A DNA stretch of 6,517 nt from NCBI GenBank assembly GCA_013812995.1, contig JACCSL010000158.1, positions 1-6,517 of the forward strand, written 5' to 3'. The translations under genes and the position numbers were made by a program. Below, piece after piece: positions 6,352 through 6,517 of the stretch; positions within the stretch are counted from its first letter, which is position 1; each line of letters opens with the position of its first letter. The notes under the pieces were generated by a model. That model worked only from the letters and a program-made list of their open reading frames with translations, had not been told where the DNA came from and made no database searches. The stretch comes from Ardenticatenales bacterium. Its GTDB lineage: Bacteria > Chloroflexota > Anaerolineae > Ardenticatenales > Ardenticatenaceae.

Positions 6352-6517
6352 TTACCCTCGCTCGCGCTCCAGCAACACCATCATGATCACACTGGAGACC
6401 ATGAGTTCCTCCTGCGGGTCGCTGAACTCGCCACGTTTCTCCAGCGTGAATTTCTTCTCGAATAACGCGGGCTGCTTCTTGAGGTAAAGCACGTTTTGCT
6501 CACCGAGATCCACGAGG
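6352..6517 (-). CDS. C-terminal 54 residues of an unidentified protein (possibly tubby-C2/scramblase-like)
   Basis: Read on the minus strand from the right edge, one frame stays open for 54 codons (beginning LVDLGEQNVLYLKK) and ends in TAA at 6352-6354, three bases from the terminator stem. G or C dominates third codon positions as in the neighbouring genes, and the position against a terminator supports a real gene end; the start lies outside. I do not recognise the protein with certainty. A beta-like, basic stretch (about 8-30, with YLKK and KKFTLEKRG) is followed by an acidic turn (SDPQEE) and a hydrophobic helix (about 37-50) ending in RERG. That pattern resembles the C-terminal strand and buried helix of the tubby-like fold shared by phospholipid scramblases and LURP-one-related proteins. 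This is a weak fold guess, not an identification. It is convergent with ftsH, so not in its operon. Confidence 0.7.
   Translation of the reverse strand, partial: LVDLGEQNVLYLKKQPALFEKKFTLEKRGEFSDPQEELMVSSVIMMVLLERERG

Overview
This window is ordinary bacterial chromosome of about 58-60% GC with tightly packed genes. The best guess at origin is Chloroflexota (Anaerolineae/Ardenticatenia/Caldilineae-like). That rests on the look of the FtsH, the Hanks-type kinase and the calcium/proton exchanger, and on heavy use of GTG starts. It is inference from memory; no database was searched. I see no mobile element, CRISPR array, tRNA, rRNA or sign of horizontal transfer, and no gene-free stretch above 300 bases.

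Layout. Positions 1-520 (minus) hold the N-terminal 173 residues of a family-5 peptide/solute-binding protein of an ABC importer, cut by the window edge. A strong intrinsic terminator (539-567) separates it from secG (594-818, minus), the small SecYEG subunit, which has its own extended -10 promoter. Upstream on the same strand are a CAX-type Ca2+/H+ antiporter (892-1956) and a YegS/BmrU-type lipid kinase (1998-2960). These two are 41 bases apart with no terminator between them and probably share a promoter at 2998-3027. From the same roughly 190-base gap a divergent promoter (3084-3112) drives the plus-strand genes: a membrane-anchored Ser/Thr protein kinase (3151-4287), then ftsH (GTG start at 4374, end 6299). 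ftsH ends in a bidirectional terminator (6316-6348) shared with a convergent minus-strand gene, of which only the last 54 codons (6352-6517) are inside.

Together. All recognised products except perhaps the lipid kinase are membrane-embedded or membrane-anchored: protein translocation (SecG), membrane-protein quality control (FtsH), ion homeostasis (CAX), lipid phosphorylation, kinase signalling and solute uptake. Whether this is functional linkage or ordinary housekeeping neighbourhood cannot be decided here. I do not see a convincing undescribed system. The points most worth checking are the terminator directly against the start of the transporter gene, the Asn-Val variant in the lipid-kinase glycine motif, the sensor-less kinase, and the unidentified C-terminal fragment at the right edge.
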